Source of the DNA: Pseudomonadales bacterium
GTDB taxonomy: Bacteria; Pseudomonadota; Gammaproteobacteria; Pseudomonadales; Azotimanducaceae
DNA length: 64,000 bases
Reading direction: 5' to 3'
Assembly: GCA_012103505.1 (NCBI GenBank)
Contig: WLWP01000002.1
Span: 124,001 to 188,000 of the forward strand
Numbering within the stretch: the stretch's first letter is position 1; the number at the start of each line of letters is the position of its first letter. Of the stretch, positions 37,643-47,190 are shown piece by piece. Position numbers and translations under genes: made by a program. The notes under the pieces are model-generated. The model did not search any database. It was not told where the DNA came from and worked only from the letters and a program-made list of their open reading frames with translations.

Positions 37643-40094
37643 CGACGTTAACCAACTTGTTTGGAACCACAATTTCTTTGATGATTTCTTTGCCATCAAT
37701 ATGTTTGACCACGTTATGTTCAGTCTTCGCTACGACAAGAATATGTTCTTTATCGGCACCTGCAGCAACTTCTATGTTGCCACGAACCTTGCCGTTGACC
37801 TGTACAACCATCTGTACAGAGGTCTGCTCAAGCGCGCTCTCGTCTACTTCAGGCCAAGGCGAATCAATGAGCGCTGCGGTTTCGCCTAAGCTCGCCCAAA
37901 GACTATGTGCAATATGGGGCGCTATCGGCGATATAGCGATGAGTGCGATGCGTATCGCCTCGCCAACCGCACCTCGATCGTTGTCATCAACAACCTCGAG
38001 TTTGCCGATCTCATTGCACAGTTCCATCACGCCAGAAACAACGGTATTGAATTGAATACGGCGGCCGAAATCATCATCCGCCTTTTTGAGAGTCTCATGC
38101 GCTTTTCGCCGCACTGCTTTGGCGCCATCACTTAACTTAGATCGATCAAATTTGGGCGTCGGACCTGCGCTCACAAACTGATCGACTAAGTTCCAAATCT
38201 TCTTCAAAAATCGGCTGGCGCCTTCAAGACCAGCCTCACCCCACTCAAACGATTGATCCGGTGGGGCTGCGAAAATCACGGCGGTGCGAACAGCGTCCGC
38301 GCCATATCGATCCAGGAGTTTCTGTGGGTCCCCGGCATCCCCAGAAGACTTGGACATCTTCTTACCGCCTTGGAGCACCATGCCCAACATAAGCAGTTTG
38401 TGGAAAGGTTCATTGCCATCCACGAGACCTTCATCGCGCATGAGTTTGTAGAAAAATCGTGCATACAATAGATGCAGAATCGCATGCTCAATGCCGCCTA
38501 CATAAAAATCTACTGGCGCCCAAAAACGCGCGCGCTCGTCAACCATAGGCGAATTTGCATCAGGACAAGCAAATCGGGTGTAGTACCAAGAGGACTCTAC
38601 AAACGTATCGAAGGTGTCTGTTTCCCTTCTCGCAGCTTTGCCGCAGCTCGGACAGTCGACATTGAGGAAACTGTCCATCGTCACTAATGGGGAACGTACG
38701 CCTTCGAACTTGACCTCCGTCGGGAGCACCACTGGGAGATCCTGCTCAGGCACTGGCACGACGCCACATGCTTCACAGTGGATCATGGGTATCGGACAAC
38801 CCCAATAGCGCTGTCGCGAAACACCCCAATCCCGTAGCCGATAGTTTGTTACCCTGCGGCCAGCGCCTTTGGTTTCTAACGCACCCGCGATGGCATCGAA
38901 CGCACCATCGAAATCGAGCCCGTCGAACTCCCCTGAGTTCACAACGCTGCCATGCTCAACAAACGCTTCAACCGCGATATCACACTTCTCATCCGCAAGC
39001 GGCTCGATCACTTGAACAATGGGTATGTCGTACTTTTTAGCAAACTCCCAGTCTCTTTGGTCGTGACCTGGTACAGACATGACTGCACCGGAGCCATATT
39101 CCATTAAAACAAAGTTAGCAACCCAAACCGGAAGTGATTCGCCGGTCAGCGGATGGGTAACAGTAGTCGCGGTCGCAATTCCCGCCTTCTCCATGGTCGC
39201 GAGGTCCGCTTCGGCTGTAGTCGCTTTTTTACACGCTTCGACAAACGCACTAACGTCACTATCACTTTCTGCCGCTAACAACGCGAGGGGATGTTGCGCC
39301 GCTACAGCAACGTAGGTTGCTCCGAGTAAAGTATCAGGGCGGGTGGTGAAGACTGTCAGCGTGTCCTGCCCCTCAATTTCGCCATCAATGGCGAAGTCGA
39401 TCTCTACACCTTGTGATCGTCCAATCCAATTGCGCTGCATGCTCTTCACAGATTCTGGCCAACCATTCATCTGATCCAGCTCGTCCCGCAGCTCCTCTGC
39501 ATACTCTGTAATTTTCATGAACCACTGAGCCATTTCGCGTCGCTCAATCACAGCGCCAGAACGCCAACCGCGACCGTTCTCCACTTGCTCATTAGCAAGG
39601 ACGGTCTGATCGACTGGATCCCAATTCACCACAGAATTCTTGCGGTAGACCAAGCCTTTCTCAAAGAGCTTTATGAAAAGCCATTGTTCCCAGCGGTAAT
39701 ACTCTGGATCGCAAGTTGCAAACTCTCGACTCCAATCGATACCAAACCCAAGACGCTTCATTTGCCCGCGCATGTAGGCGATGTTGTCCTTGGTCCAAGA
39801 AGCTGGCGGAATTCCATTTTTAATCGCCGCATTTTCGGCAGGCAAGCCAAACGCATCCCAGCCCATAGGTTGCATGACGTTGAACCCCTTTAGCCGGTGA
39901 TAGCGGTTGATAACGTCGGTAAGGGTGTAGTTACGCACATGGCCCATGTGCAGTTGACCACTCGGATACGGAAACATGCCGAGGCAATAGTACTTCTCAC
40001 CTTCGCCCGATTCCGATGCCCTGAAGCTGTCGTGCTCATTCCAATGTTCTTGCGCCTGCGTTTCTACCGCATGCGGGTCATAAACCGCGTTCAT
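37632..40094 (-). CDS. leuS: Leucyl-tRNA synthetase
   Basis: An 820-residue class Ia synthetase charging tRNA-Leu. The HIGH-type motif is FPYPSGQLHMGH and the KMSKS loop is GKKMSKSSGD. The editing domain has TTRPDTLLGATYVA, and the zinc-ribbon-like segment with two Cys pairs (CEACG, CPSCG) is present. The start is the ATG at 40094; the frame stays open further upstream but that part is not conserved. Its 3' end overlaps lptE. Confidence 0.97.
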   Translation of the reverse strand: MNAVYDPHAVETQAQEHWNEHDSFRASESGEGEKYYCLGMFPYPSGQLHMGHVRNYTLTDVINRYHRLKGFNVMQPMGWDAFGLPAENAAIKNGIPPASWTKDNIAYMRGQMKRLGFGIDWSREFATCDPEYYRWEQWLFIKLFEKGLVYRKNSVVNWDPVDQTVLANEQVENGRGWRSGAVIERREMAQWFMKITEYAEELRDELDQMNGWPESVKSMQRNWIGRSQGVEIDFAIDGEIEGQDTLTVFTTRPDTLLGATYVAVAAQHPLALLAAESDSDVSAFVEACKKATTAEADLATMEKAGIATATTVTHPLTGESLPVWVANFVLMEYGSGAVMSVPGHDQRDWEFAKKYDIPIVQVIEPLADEKCDIAVEAFVEHGSVVNSGEFDGLDFDGAFDAIAGALETKGAGRRVTNYRLRDWGVSRQRYWGCPIPMIHCEACGVVPVPEQDLPVVLPTEVKFEGVRSPLVTMDSFLNVDCPSCGKAARRETDTFDTFVESSWYYTRFACPDANSPMVDERARFWAPVDFYVGGIEHAILHLLYARFFYKLMRDEGLVDGNEPFHKLLMLGMVLQGGKKMSKSSGDAGDPQKLLDRYGADAVRTAVIFAAPPDQSFEWGEAGLEGASRFLKKIWNLVDQFVSAGPTPKFDRSKLSDGAKAVRRKAHETLKKADDDFGRRIQFNTVVSGVMELCNEIGKLEVVDDNDRGAVGEAIRIALIAISPIAPHIAHSLWASLGETAALIDSPWPEVDESALEQTSVQMVVQVNGKVRGNIEVAAGADKEHILVVAKTEHNVVKHIDGKEIIKEIVVPNKLVNVVVR

Positions 40095-40142
40095 AGCTAC
40101 CCTGTTTGGATGATTAAAGTTGCATGAAAAATTAGGGGCGCA

Positions 40143-40170
40143 AGGATACCACCTCGCCGCCACCAAGAAA
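40143..40170 (-). promoter_or_regulatory. leuS: Possible leuS promoter
   Basis: On the minus strand TTTCTT, a 16-base spacer and TATCCT are followed by a GC-rich discriminator (TGCGCCCC), about 50 bases before the leuS ATG. Both boxes are weak matches, so this is tentative. Confidence 0.3.
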
Positions 40171-40237
40171 GGCCTGGCAACGTGCTTGGATGGAAAGGTT
40201 GCTAGAGGCGGAAAGGATGCCGCGAGCTCGGCACGAC

Positions 40238-41563
40238 CTAACTAAGCTGTCCGTAGGGTGCTTCGGGAAACAGGACCTTAACTGGCGTGCCGCGAAGCGT
40301 AGTGGCGAGATGTACTAAAAAACTACCTACACCAGCCGCACCCTGCATGTAGCCGGTCTGTGCCTGAACAAAGTCTGGTTGGCTCCGGTGTTCCGCTTGA
40401 GGCCAAAACCGCGTCTGCTCATCACCTTCGCTGCGTCGAATCACTTCATTCCCGACACGTTGCGCAAGCTCCAGATAAGCCTCGTCTCCCGTCGCACGGT
40501 ACATCCACAACGCATGATCGCCGATACCTGCGTCACAACAGCACTGGCTGATGTTGTTCCAATATCCGCGGTCACGTTGCTCAGGGGCGCCAGTTGCCGC
40601 AAGTCCTCGGTCGAGTCCCCGCGACCACTCCATCCACTTTGGATCGTCGGTTATTTGCCCAAGTAGGTAGAACAAGCGCGCGGTCCCTGCGGGACCATGA
40701 CAGAACCCCAGATAAAACCGGTGCGGCCGACCATCATTTAGAATGTGCGGGACTAGGTAACCATCCTCCCCGACCGGCTCGGCCATCGCTTGGACATGCC
40801 CAGCACCAGCACACGCCGCGTCCAAATATCGCTCGTCTCCGGTGGCTTGGAAGACCCGCGCCATGAAGTATGCGACGCCTGCTGTGCCATGCGCGAAGTT
40901 TGGCGCATCGAATGGCCAAGGAATATCTTCCATCAGCTGCCAGCGCACACCACCGTCTGCTGTCTGCGCAACTTCTAACAACCGATCAGCGATAGCGCAC
41001 ACCCAGGTCAACAAGTCCTCGTGGACGCCATGTTCATGGGCGTGGAGATAATAAAGCCCAATCCCTGCCGCGCCCTCGGCAACGTCATAGATCTCTCGCT
41101 GACCTTCTACTCCCGTTAGATTCGCATACGGCATCGGCGCCACCCAACCAATACCCGCACCGATATCCGTCGCTTGATCGCGCAGTTTTTGCACGCAATG
41201 TCGCGCAGCCTGGGTAAACGACTCATCATCGCTGCCTCGAGCAAGTTCTGTAAAAACAAATGCATATCCAGCCCAACCGCCGAGCGCAGAACATGTAAGC
41301 GAATCTTTTTGATGCACATAGGCAATCAAGTCTCGCCCAGCACTCACTGCCGTCTCTAGGAACCGTGGTTCACCCGTCGCTTGATGCAGTTCTAAGTAGT
41401 ACAACGCAATACCGGCGGAGCCCGCATAAAGGGTACGCAGGCGGACATCCGGTACTTCATTCGCAAGCCCCCAAACTACGCCATGCTCAGTTTTGTGGGC
41501 ATGACGCGAAATCCATGTTTCCGCTTGTAGCGCAATATCCAAATATTCTTTATGTGTGGGCAT
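40238..41563 (-). CDS. Stand-alone LanC-like (lanthionine synthetase C) protein
   Basis: A 441-residue alpha/alpha toroid with repeated G-x-x-G helices (LYAGSAGIALYYLEL, VAEGAAGIGLYYLHA, FAHGTAGVAYFMARV, FCHGPAGTARLFYLL). LanC enzymes use zinc to activate Cys thiols for thioether formation. The zinc ligands are usually Cys, Cys-His. Here the first is C288 (FCHG) and the second site reads C341-C342-C343-D-A-G, so the usual His is Cys. This gives a probable Cys3 site as known from ProcM-type enzymes. H225 (FAHGTAG) is the likely acid/base. There is no LanB, precursor peptide or transporter beside it, so it may act like eukaryotic LanC-like proteins rather than make a lantibiotic. The ATG at 41563 is preferred over a longer frame to 41593. 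It lies between lnt and leuS. Confidence 0.85.
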   Translation of the reverse strand: MPTHKEYLDIALQAETWISRHAHKTEHGVVWGLANEVPDVRLRTLYAGSAGIALYYLELHQATGEPRFLETAVSAGRDLIAYVHQKDSLTCSALGGWAGYAFVFTELARGSDDESFTQAARHCVQKLRDQATDIGAGIGWVAPMPYANLTGVEGQREIYDVAEGAAGIGLYYLHAHEHGVHEDLLTWVCAIADRLLEVAQTADGGVRWQLMEDIPWPFDAPNFAHGTAGVAYFMARVFQATGDERYLDAACAGAGHVQAMAEPVGEDGYLVPHILNDGRPHRFYLGFCHGPAGTARLFYLLGQITDDPKWMEWSRGLDRGLAATGAPEQRDRGYWNNISQCCCDAGIGDHALWMYRATGDEAYLELAQRVGNEVIRRSEGDEQTRFWPQAEHRSQPDFVQAQTGYMQGAAGVGSFLVHLATTLRGTPVKVLFPEAPYGQLS

Positions 41564-41698
41564 GTCTTCTAACCTGCTGTGGATAAATACCAATGTAACC
41601 CTAACCGGTGACGTTGGGGTGATGGCCTCGGCATTTTCTTCAAGCCGGACACCTTACCCCCTCTTATCCGTTACGATGCCTTATGAGCTAGTTGGCTG

Positions 41699-43246
41699 TC
41701 ACATTGTCCGCTTTTCGACACTCACTTGACGCCAAACCACCACTGTCATCCCAAACAAGAAGATCAACAATGGCCAATGCCCCCAAAAGTTAAAGGGAGT
41801 TGTACCCTCCATCACATCGAACTCAGCGGTCAAGGTACCGGCCGTAAACTGGGGTAGTTGTTTCACTATATGGCCTCGGTGGTCAATCACTGCCGTCAGT
41901 CCGTTGTTCGTCGCACGTAACATCCATCGACCATTCTCAAAGGCTCGCGCCTGTGCGATCTGTAGGTGCTGTGGAGGCCCAAAGCTCGCGCCAAACCACG
42001 TGTCATTCGAAATAGTGGCCAGCACAGCAGCAGAATTCGCAGCACGCCGCATGCTCTCGGGGTAGGCAACTTCATAACAGATTGCCATCGCGATCTCACC
42101 AATACCCGTAGTGATATTCGGTTGGTCCGAAGCGCCCGGGGAAGTTGTGGACATTGGCAGATCGAAAAACTGAATCAAACCTCTTAACAAACTCTCTAAC
42201 GGAACGTATTCGCCAAAAGGCACTAAGTGATGTTTGCTAAATCGCCCATTCGCAGCCCCCAAGCCTAACGCCATATTGTAGAAACGATACCCGTCATCCA
42301 AGACTTCGACGCCTGGAATCCCAACAATCAGACTTGTATCGTTTTTCAACGCTCGTTCGGTGAGTTCCTCAAGCCAAAGCTGTGCCCGCTGAGGATATTC
42401 CGTTATTGCAGCTTCGGGCCAAATTACAACATCACTTTGCCAATGAGCCGCCGTGAGATCGACATGGGCTTGGTAATTTGGCAGGGCGCTTTCTGGACGC
42501 CATTTAATCGACTGATCGATGTTGGCTTGAACCAGCGCCACTGAGTGGCGAGCCTTGGTATCGACCCAATCAACTTGCAAGAAGAGAGCCCCCACAAGCC
42601 AGGGTAATACAGCAACACCTGTGGCAAGTACTCGCAAACTTTTATGTGTAATCGCAACCACGAGCGCAGAGGAACTTAGGACAAGTAATGCGCTGGCTCC
42701 CAGCACGCCAAACACCGGCAACCAGCCAGCAAACTGCGTACTGATAAGTGCATTGGCACCGTACAACCACGGAAATCCAGTCAGCAACCAAGTCTGCGCC
42801 CAGTCAAATAAGGCCCAGCAAGCGGTGAAAAGCACTAAATTTGCAACCGGGCTCTGACCCTTTGCTTTGCCGCTCTGACCCTTTGCTTTGCCGCTCTGAT
42901 CCTTTGCTTTGTCATAGAGCCAGCCTATCGGCCAACAAAACAAAGCAGACACAAATAGGACGAAGAGTAGGACTAAGAAACCAGCGAGAATCGGTGTTGC
43001 ACCGCCATAAACATTGATACTGACGTACACCCATGACGCACCAACGCCATATTTGCCTATGCCAAAGAACCAAGTAATGAGCGCAGGGTTAACGGCGGGA
43101 GCGTTGACGCAGTAAAAGATCCCAGCGATGGCGACTACCGTCACGGACCACCAGTCCACAGGTGCAAAGCCTAGGCAATACACGCCACCTAAAATTGATG
43201 CGAGCAGGTAGAGCCAGATGGTGGCCCTACGCGGGTGTGTTAACAC
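41699..43246 (-). CDS. lnt: Apolipoprotein N-acyltransferase
   Basis: A 515-residue inner-membrane enzyme that adds the third acyl chain to lipoproteins. The N-terminal half has several membrane helices. The C-terminal nitrilase domain shows the Glu (VIWPEAAITEYP), the Lys region (KHHLVPFGEYVPLESLLRGL) and the Cys (AICYEVAYPES). An unusual hydrophilic Lys/Gly/Gln insert between early helices is coded by three 21-bp repeats (42851-42913). The start is a GTG overlapping the corC end by 20 bases. It is the last gene of the miaB-phoH-ybeY-corC-lnt block. Confidence 0.94.
   Translation of the reverse strand: MLTHPRRATIWLYLLASILGGVYCLGFAPVDWWSVTVVAIAGIFYCVNAPAVNPALITWFFGIGKYGVGASWVYVSINVYGGATPILAGFLVLLFVLFVSALFCWPIGWLYDKAKDQSGKAKGQSGKAKGQSPVANLVLFTACWALFDWAQTWLLTGFPWLYGANALISTQFAGWLPVFGVLGASALLVLSSSALVVAITHKSLRVLATGVAVLPWLVGALFLQVDWVDTKARHSVALVQANIDQSIKWRPESALPNYQAHVDLTAAHWQSDVVIWPEAAITEYPQRAQLWLEELTERALKNDTSLIVGIPGVEVLDDGYRFYNMALGLGAANGRFSKHHLVPFGEYVPLESLLRGLIQFFDLPMSTTSPGASDQPNITTGIGEIAMAICYEVAYPESMRRAANSAAVLATISNDTWFGASFGPPQHLQIAQARAFENGRWMLRATNNGLTAVIDHRGHIVKQLPQFTAGTLTAEFDVMEGTTPFNFWGHWPLLIFLFGMTVVVWRQVSVEKRTM
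42851..42913 (-). repeat. Three 21-bp in-frame tandem repeats inside lnt
   Basis: Three consecutive 21-base units (42851-42871, 42872-42892, 42893-42913). The first two are identical; the third has a few changes. They code on the minus strand for the heptapeptide [DG]KAK[DG]QS, in a loop between membrane helices of Lnt. Confidence 0.92.
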
Positions 43247-44177
43247 GCAATAGACGTAAGCGACGTGAGTCCGCGTTTAGTACTTCGAAATGTAAATCCC
43301 CCACGTCTACGGTTTCTCCGCGATCTGGTAGGTGACCGAACGCTTTGAGGACAACACCGCCAATCGTGTCGAATTCCTCATCGCTAATGGTAGTGGCGAA
43401 GTACTCATTAAAGTCCTCTACCGTCATATTCGCTTTGACATGGAAACTATTGGGTTCTAGCTGCTTAACGAGGCTATCGTCGTCCACATCGTATTCATCC
43501 TCAATCTCGCCGACGATCTGTTCCAGTACATCCTCGATTGTGACGGCACCTGAAACCTGTCCATATTCATCAACGACGATGGCCATGTGGTTTCTGGTCG
43601 AGCGAAATTCTTGCAGTAACACGTTTAGTCGTTTGCTTTCCGGGATTACAGAAGCTGGACGGATGCAATCCTTCATCGAGAATTTGCTGTGGTCTTGCGC
43701 CAACACGAGCGGCAATAGATCCTTCGCGTGCAAAATGCCCTTGATGTCATCAACATCATCCCCGACCACCGGAAATCTTGAGTGTCTCGCATCTATTACT
43801 ATTGGCAGTAATTCCGCAGGTTCTTGATCTTCCTGAACAACCACAAGCGAGCTTCGTGGAATCATGATGTCGCGCGCATGCATGTCACCAACATGCATTG
43901 CCCCGAGAAACATGTTCAACGCTTCTTCATCAAAAAGCTGACGCTTGGCAGCATCGCGCAGCAGCGTCATCAGTTCATCAAGATTCTCAGGTTCGTCAGA
44001 AAATAGATCTGAGATCCATTCACGGACACTCCGCCGCGGTTCGTGGCGGTCCTCGAATTTGCTGGGTGAGTTATCCGGATCTCGGCGCCGATCCTGAATC
44101 GGAGCTTTAGGCGGCGAGTCTGATTTCGAAGCTGTGCGAGCGACGGTCATTTCATGCCGCTCTGAATTTGAACTCAT
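43227..44177 (-). CDS. corC: CorC/YbeX-family CBS-domain protein
   Basis: A 316-residue soluble protein with an N-terminal Lys/Arg-rich tail, two CBS domains (from RDIMIPRSSLVVV to VVDEYGQVSGAVTIEDVLEQIVGEIEDE) and a C-terminal CorC_HlyC domain. The family is linked to Mg/Co efflux and to ribosome-related stress, through its neighbours ybeY and phoH. It is in the conserved order between ybeY and lnt. 62 bases separate it from ybeY. Confidence 0.94.
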   Translation of the reverse strand: MSSNSERHEMTVARTASKSDSPPKAPIQDRRRDPDNSPSKFEDRHEPRRSVREWISDLFSDEPENLDELMTLLRDAAKRQLFDEEALNMFLGAMHVGDMHARDIMIPRSSLVVVQEDQEPAELLPIVIDARHSRFPVVGDDVDDIKGILHAKDLLPLVLAQDHSKFSMKDCIRPASVIPESKRLNVLLQEFRSTRNHMAIVVDEYGQVSGAVTIEDVLEQIVGEIEDEYDVDDDSLVKQLEPNSFHVKANMTVEDFNEYFATTISDEEFDTIGGVVLKAFGHLPDRGETVDVGDLHFEVLNADSRRLRLLRVNTPA

Positions 44178-44239
44178 TAATTATTTGAGCAGTGTCCTTA
44201 AGATGCATGTATACGGGGACCAATACGGATTTGCAAGCA

Positions 44240-44698
44240 TCAAAGATAAGGGTCCGGAACACCTAAGCTAGCAAGCACTGCTACTTCGACGGCTTCCATT
44301 TCCTCAGCTTGTCCTTCTTCGACATGGTCGTAGCCCATCAAGTGCAGGACTCCGTGCAGAACGAGATGAGTCGCATGTTGCTCAAGCGGTTTGTTCTGCT
44401 CTCGGGCTTCGCGCTCGACAACCGGCCAACAGATCGCAATGTCCCCCAAAATGGGCGCATCGACTGCAATCTCGTCATTAATTTCGACAGGGAAACTTAA
44501 GACGTTGGTAGGTTTATCGATACCTCGATAGGTCGCATTCAATGATCGTGATTCTTCTGCACTGCAGACTCGGATACAGACGGAACGATTTGCTGTAACC
44601 GCCAACTCGCGCACCAAGGCAGCAAGCCAGTCTTCACAATCAGTTTGATCTAATACAGGTTCGGTGAATTCTTCCGCGTGCTGAACTTCAACTCGCAT
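44240..44698 (-). CDS. ybeY: Endoribonuclease YbeY
   Basis: A 152-residue zinc endonuclease for 16S rRNA maturation and ribosome quality control. The zinc motif is H-G-V-L-H-L-M-G-Y-D-H, preceded by TNVLSFPVE and LGDIAIC, both family hallmarks. I start it at the ATG at 44698, which overlaps phoH by 11 bases. A longer frame reaches back to 44830 inside phoH but is not conserved. Confidence 0.95.
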   Translation of the reverse strand: MRVEVQHAEEFTEPVLDQTDCEDWLAALVRELAVTANRSVCIRVCSAEESRSLNATYRGIDKPTNVLSFPVEINDEIAVDAPILGDIAICWPVVEREAREQNKPLEQHATHLVLHGVLHLMGYDHVEEGQAEEMEAVEVAVLASLGVPDPYL

Positions 44699-45749
44699 CT
44701 CGATCACTATCGCGGCCCTGAGCATCGACTGCCGCATAGGCTTCAACGATTTTCTGCACAAGGGGGTGGCGAACAACATCTTTAGAACCAAAGTGGGTAA
44801 AGTGAATGCCCTCCACCTGGCGCAAGACATTGCGCACGTTGATCAATCCCGAACTTTCGCCTCTGGGTAGATCGATCTGAGTGATGTCTCCCGTGATTAC
44901 AGCGGTTGAACCAAAGCCGATGCGCGTCAAAAACATCTTCATCTGTGCGATTGTCGTGTTTTGGCTTTCATCCAGAATGATGAACGCGTTGTTCAAGGTC
45001 CTGCCTCTCATGTAAGCCAGAGGTGCCACCTCGATGATGTTGCGCTCGATGAACTTGTTCACCCGTTCGACGCCCATCATTTCGTACAAAGCGTCGTAGA
45101 GCGGACGTAAATAGGGGTCAATTTTTTGTGCTAGATCACCGGGTAGAAAGCCGAGTTTTTCTCCGGCTTCGACCGCAGGTCTGACTAACAAAATACGAGC
45201 GACTTTTTGTGTTTCCAGCGCTTCGACCGCACAAGCGACGGCAAGGTAAGTTTTCCCTGTACCAGCTGGGCCGATACCAAAACTGACATCAAAGTTCCGA
45301 ATCGCCCTGCAGTAGGAGTGTTGATTGCCTCCACGAGGCTTCACAGGTTTCTTATAGGTGCGGATGACCAAGTCTCCGCGACTCTCGCTGTTGCGCTTCT
45401 CGTTTTGGTCTGTTGCTACGTTCGCATCAGACTCGACCAATGCTTCTACGCCAGCCTCTTGTAGGTACAGATGTACAAAATCAGGCTCTATCGTCTCTCG
45501 ATCATAGGTTTCACGGTACAGTTGATGCAGTAACGCTTCGGCGGCTTCCACCCGCTGCTCCGGACCGGAAATCTGAAACTCATTACCTCGATTACGAATG
45601 TGCACAGACAAGCGCTTCTCGAGGTGCTTAATGTTCTGATCAAGTGGGCCAGACAGCGCTGCGAGGCGAGCAGGATCATTAGGTTCGAGGGTGGTTTTAC
45701 GTGTGAGCGCGACAACACGAGCGTCTTCCGAAGATGGTTTATTTTCCAA
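44688..45749 (-). CDS. ybeZ: PhoH-family ATPase (YbeZ)
   Basis: A 353-residue PhoH-type NTPase. The N-terminal part has a KH-like RNA-binding segment (KRLSVHIRNRGNEFQISG). The ATPase core shows Walker A GPAGTGKTYLAV, Walker B NAFIILDESQNTT, and the family motif RPAVEAGEKLGFLPGDL. It works with YbeY in RNA metabolism. The start appears to be a TTG with GGTG 6 bases before it. Confidence 0.95.
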   Translation of the reverse strand: MENKPSSEDARVVALTRKTTLEPNDPARLAALSGPLDQNIKHLEKRLSVHIRNRGNEFQISGPEQRVEAAEALLHQLYRETYDRETIEPDFVHLYLQEAGVEALVESDANVATDQNEKRNSESRGDLVIRTYKKPVKPRGGNQHSYCRAIRNFDVSFGIGPAGTGKTYLAVACAVEALETQKVARILLVRPAVEAGEKLGFLPGDLAQKIDPYLRPLYDALYEMMGVERVNKFIERNIIEVAPLAYMRGRTLNNAFIILDESQNTTIAQMKMFLTRIGFGSTAVITGDITQIDLPRGESSGLINVRNVLRQVEGIHFTHFGSKDVVRHPLVQKIVEAYAAVDAQGRDSDRDAS

Positions 45750-45814
45750 ACTGCACCAATATTTTATCTCTACTTCTGTCTCGACTTGGGTCTACAAGAG
45801 CGTGGTGAACCAAC

Positions 45815-47134
45815 TCAGCTTACCATAAGCCCCTTTAAGGAATTGGGTAGGGCCGCCGTGATTTGGACATCAACGAACTCGCCAATGTGCTTTTCGTCGG
45901 CCACAAAATTGACCACCCGGTTGTTCTCTGTGCGCCCAGCGACTTCACCACTGCCCTTCTTGGCGATACTTGTGACCAACACCCGCTGGGTACTCTCAAC
46001 CATCGCCGCAGATATGGCCTCTGCCTGTTCACGTATTTTCGCCTGGAGAATCTGAAGTCGTTCTTTCTTGACCGTTTCGGGCGTGCCGTCTTCTAGAGCC
46101 GCAGCCGGAGTGCCCGGGCGCGCGCTATAGATAAAACTGAACGATACGTCATATCCAATCTCATCAATGAGATCCATCGTGTCTTGGAAGTCCTCTTCAC
46201 TCTCACCAGGGAAGCCAATAATGAAGTCAGACGAAAGACTGATGTTGGGCCGAACTTCGCGCAAACGCGCTATTTTGTCGATGTATTCCTCTCTTGTGTG
46301 CCCGCGCTTCATTGCGGCAAGGATACGGTTCGAACCGGATTGCACGGGTAGATGAAGATGATCGACTAATTCTGGCACCGATCCGTAGGCATCAATTAAG
46401 TTATCGCCAAAATCCAATGGATGTGAGGTGGTATAGCGTACCCGCTCAATACCCGGCACTTCAGCGATGTAATGTACGAGTTCAGCTAAGTCCGCAAAAT
46501 CATCATCAATAGCACCTCGGAAGGAATTCACATTCTGCCCGAGTAGATGAATTTCGCGAGCACCTTGTCGAGCCAGCGCGATCGCCTCTACCATCACGGA
46601 CTGCACAGAACGGCTGACTTCCTCGCCCCGTGTGTAGGGTACGACGCAAAACGAACAGTACTTGCTGCACCCTTCCATAATAGAGAGAAAGGCAGAGGGA
46701 CCCTCGAGCTTCGGTTCCGGCATTCGGTCGAACTTCTCGACTTCCGGAAAAGTGACATCGACGACTGGCAATTTTTGGCTGTGCGCGCGTCCCACCATAT
46801 CACCGAGACGGTGAATCGTTTGCGGCCCAAAGATCATATCCACATAGGGCGCTCGTTTGCGTATCGCATCACCCTCTTGGCTTGCGACACAGCCACCTAC
46901 GCCAATGACAAGATCAGGGTTAGCGGCTTTTAGTGACCGCCAACGACCGAGCTGATGGAAGACCTTTTCCTGTGCTTTTTCTCGTATAGAGCAAGTATTG
47001 AGAAGAATGACATCCGCATCCGTCGCGTCGTCGACAACAACATAACCACAGTCTTCCGCCAAGACATCGGCCATACGTGCAGAGTCGTATTCGTTCATCT
47101 GGCAGCCGTGCGTTTTGACAAATAGTTTCTTCAT
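45815..47134 (-). CDS. miaB: tRNA-2-methylthio-N6-dimethylallyladenosine synthase
   Basis: A 439-residue radical-SAM methylthiotransferase that modifies A37 of tRNAs reading UNN codons. The N-terminal UPF0004 domain carries Cys in [22 protein letters not shown] and GVGGCVA. The radical-SAM cluster is C-S-K-Y-C-S-F-C. The TRAM domain at the end is present (around [13 protein letters not shown]). First gene of the miaB-phoH-ybeY-corC-lnt block. Confidence 0.96.
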   Translation of the reverse strand: MKKLFVKTHGCQMNEYDSARMADVLAEDCGYVVVDDATDADVILLNTCSIREKAQEKVFHQLGRWRSLKAANPDLVIGVGGCVASQEGDAIRKRAPYVDMIFGPQTIHRLGDMVGRAHSQKLPVVDVTFPEVEKFDRMPEPKLEGPSAFLSIMEGCSKYCSFCVVPYTRGEEVSRSVQSVMVEAIALARQGAREIHLLGQNVNSFRGAIDDDFADLAELVHYIAEVPGIERVRYTTSHPLDFGDNLIDAYGSVPELVDHLHLPVQSGSNRILAAMKRGHTREEYIDKIARLREVRPNISLSSDFIIGFPGESEEDFQDTMDLIDEIGYDVSFSFIYSARPGTPAAALEDGTPETVKKERLQILQAKIREQAEAISAAMVESTQRVLVTSIAKKGSGEVAGRTENNRVVNFVADEKHIGEFVDVQITAALPNSLKGLMVS

Positions 47135-47176
47135 AACCCGTATTAGGCGTGAGGCTTCAAATTAAAAAGGGCGCGC

Positions 47177-47182
47177 ATTATA
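47177..47182 (-). promoter_or_regulatory. miaB: Probable -10 box of the miaB operon
   Basis: On the minus strand TATAAT is followed directly by GCGCGCC, a GC-rich discriminator common in front of growth-linked gammaproteobacterial genes. It is about 43 bases before the miaB ATG. No strong -35 box is seen 17 bases upstream. Confidence 0.5.
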
Positions 47183-47190
47183 GGCAAAGC

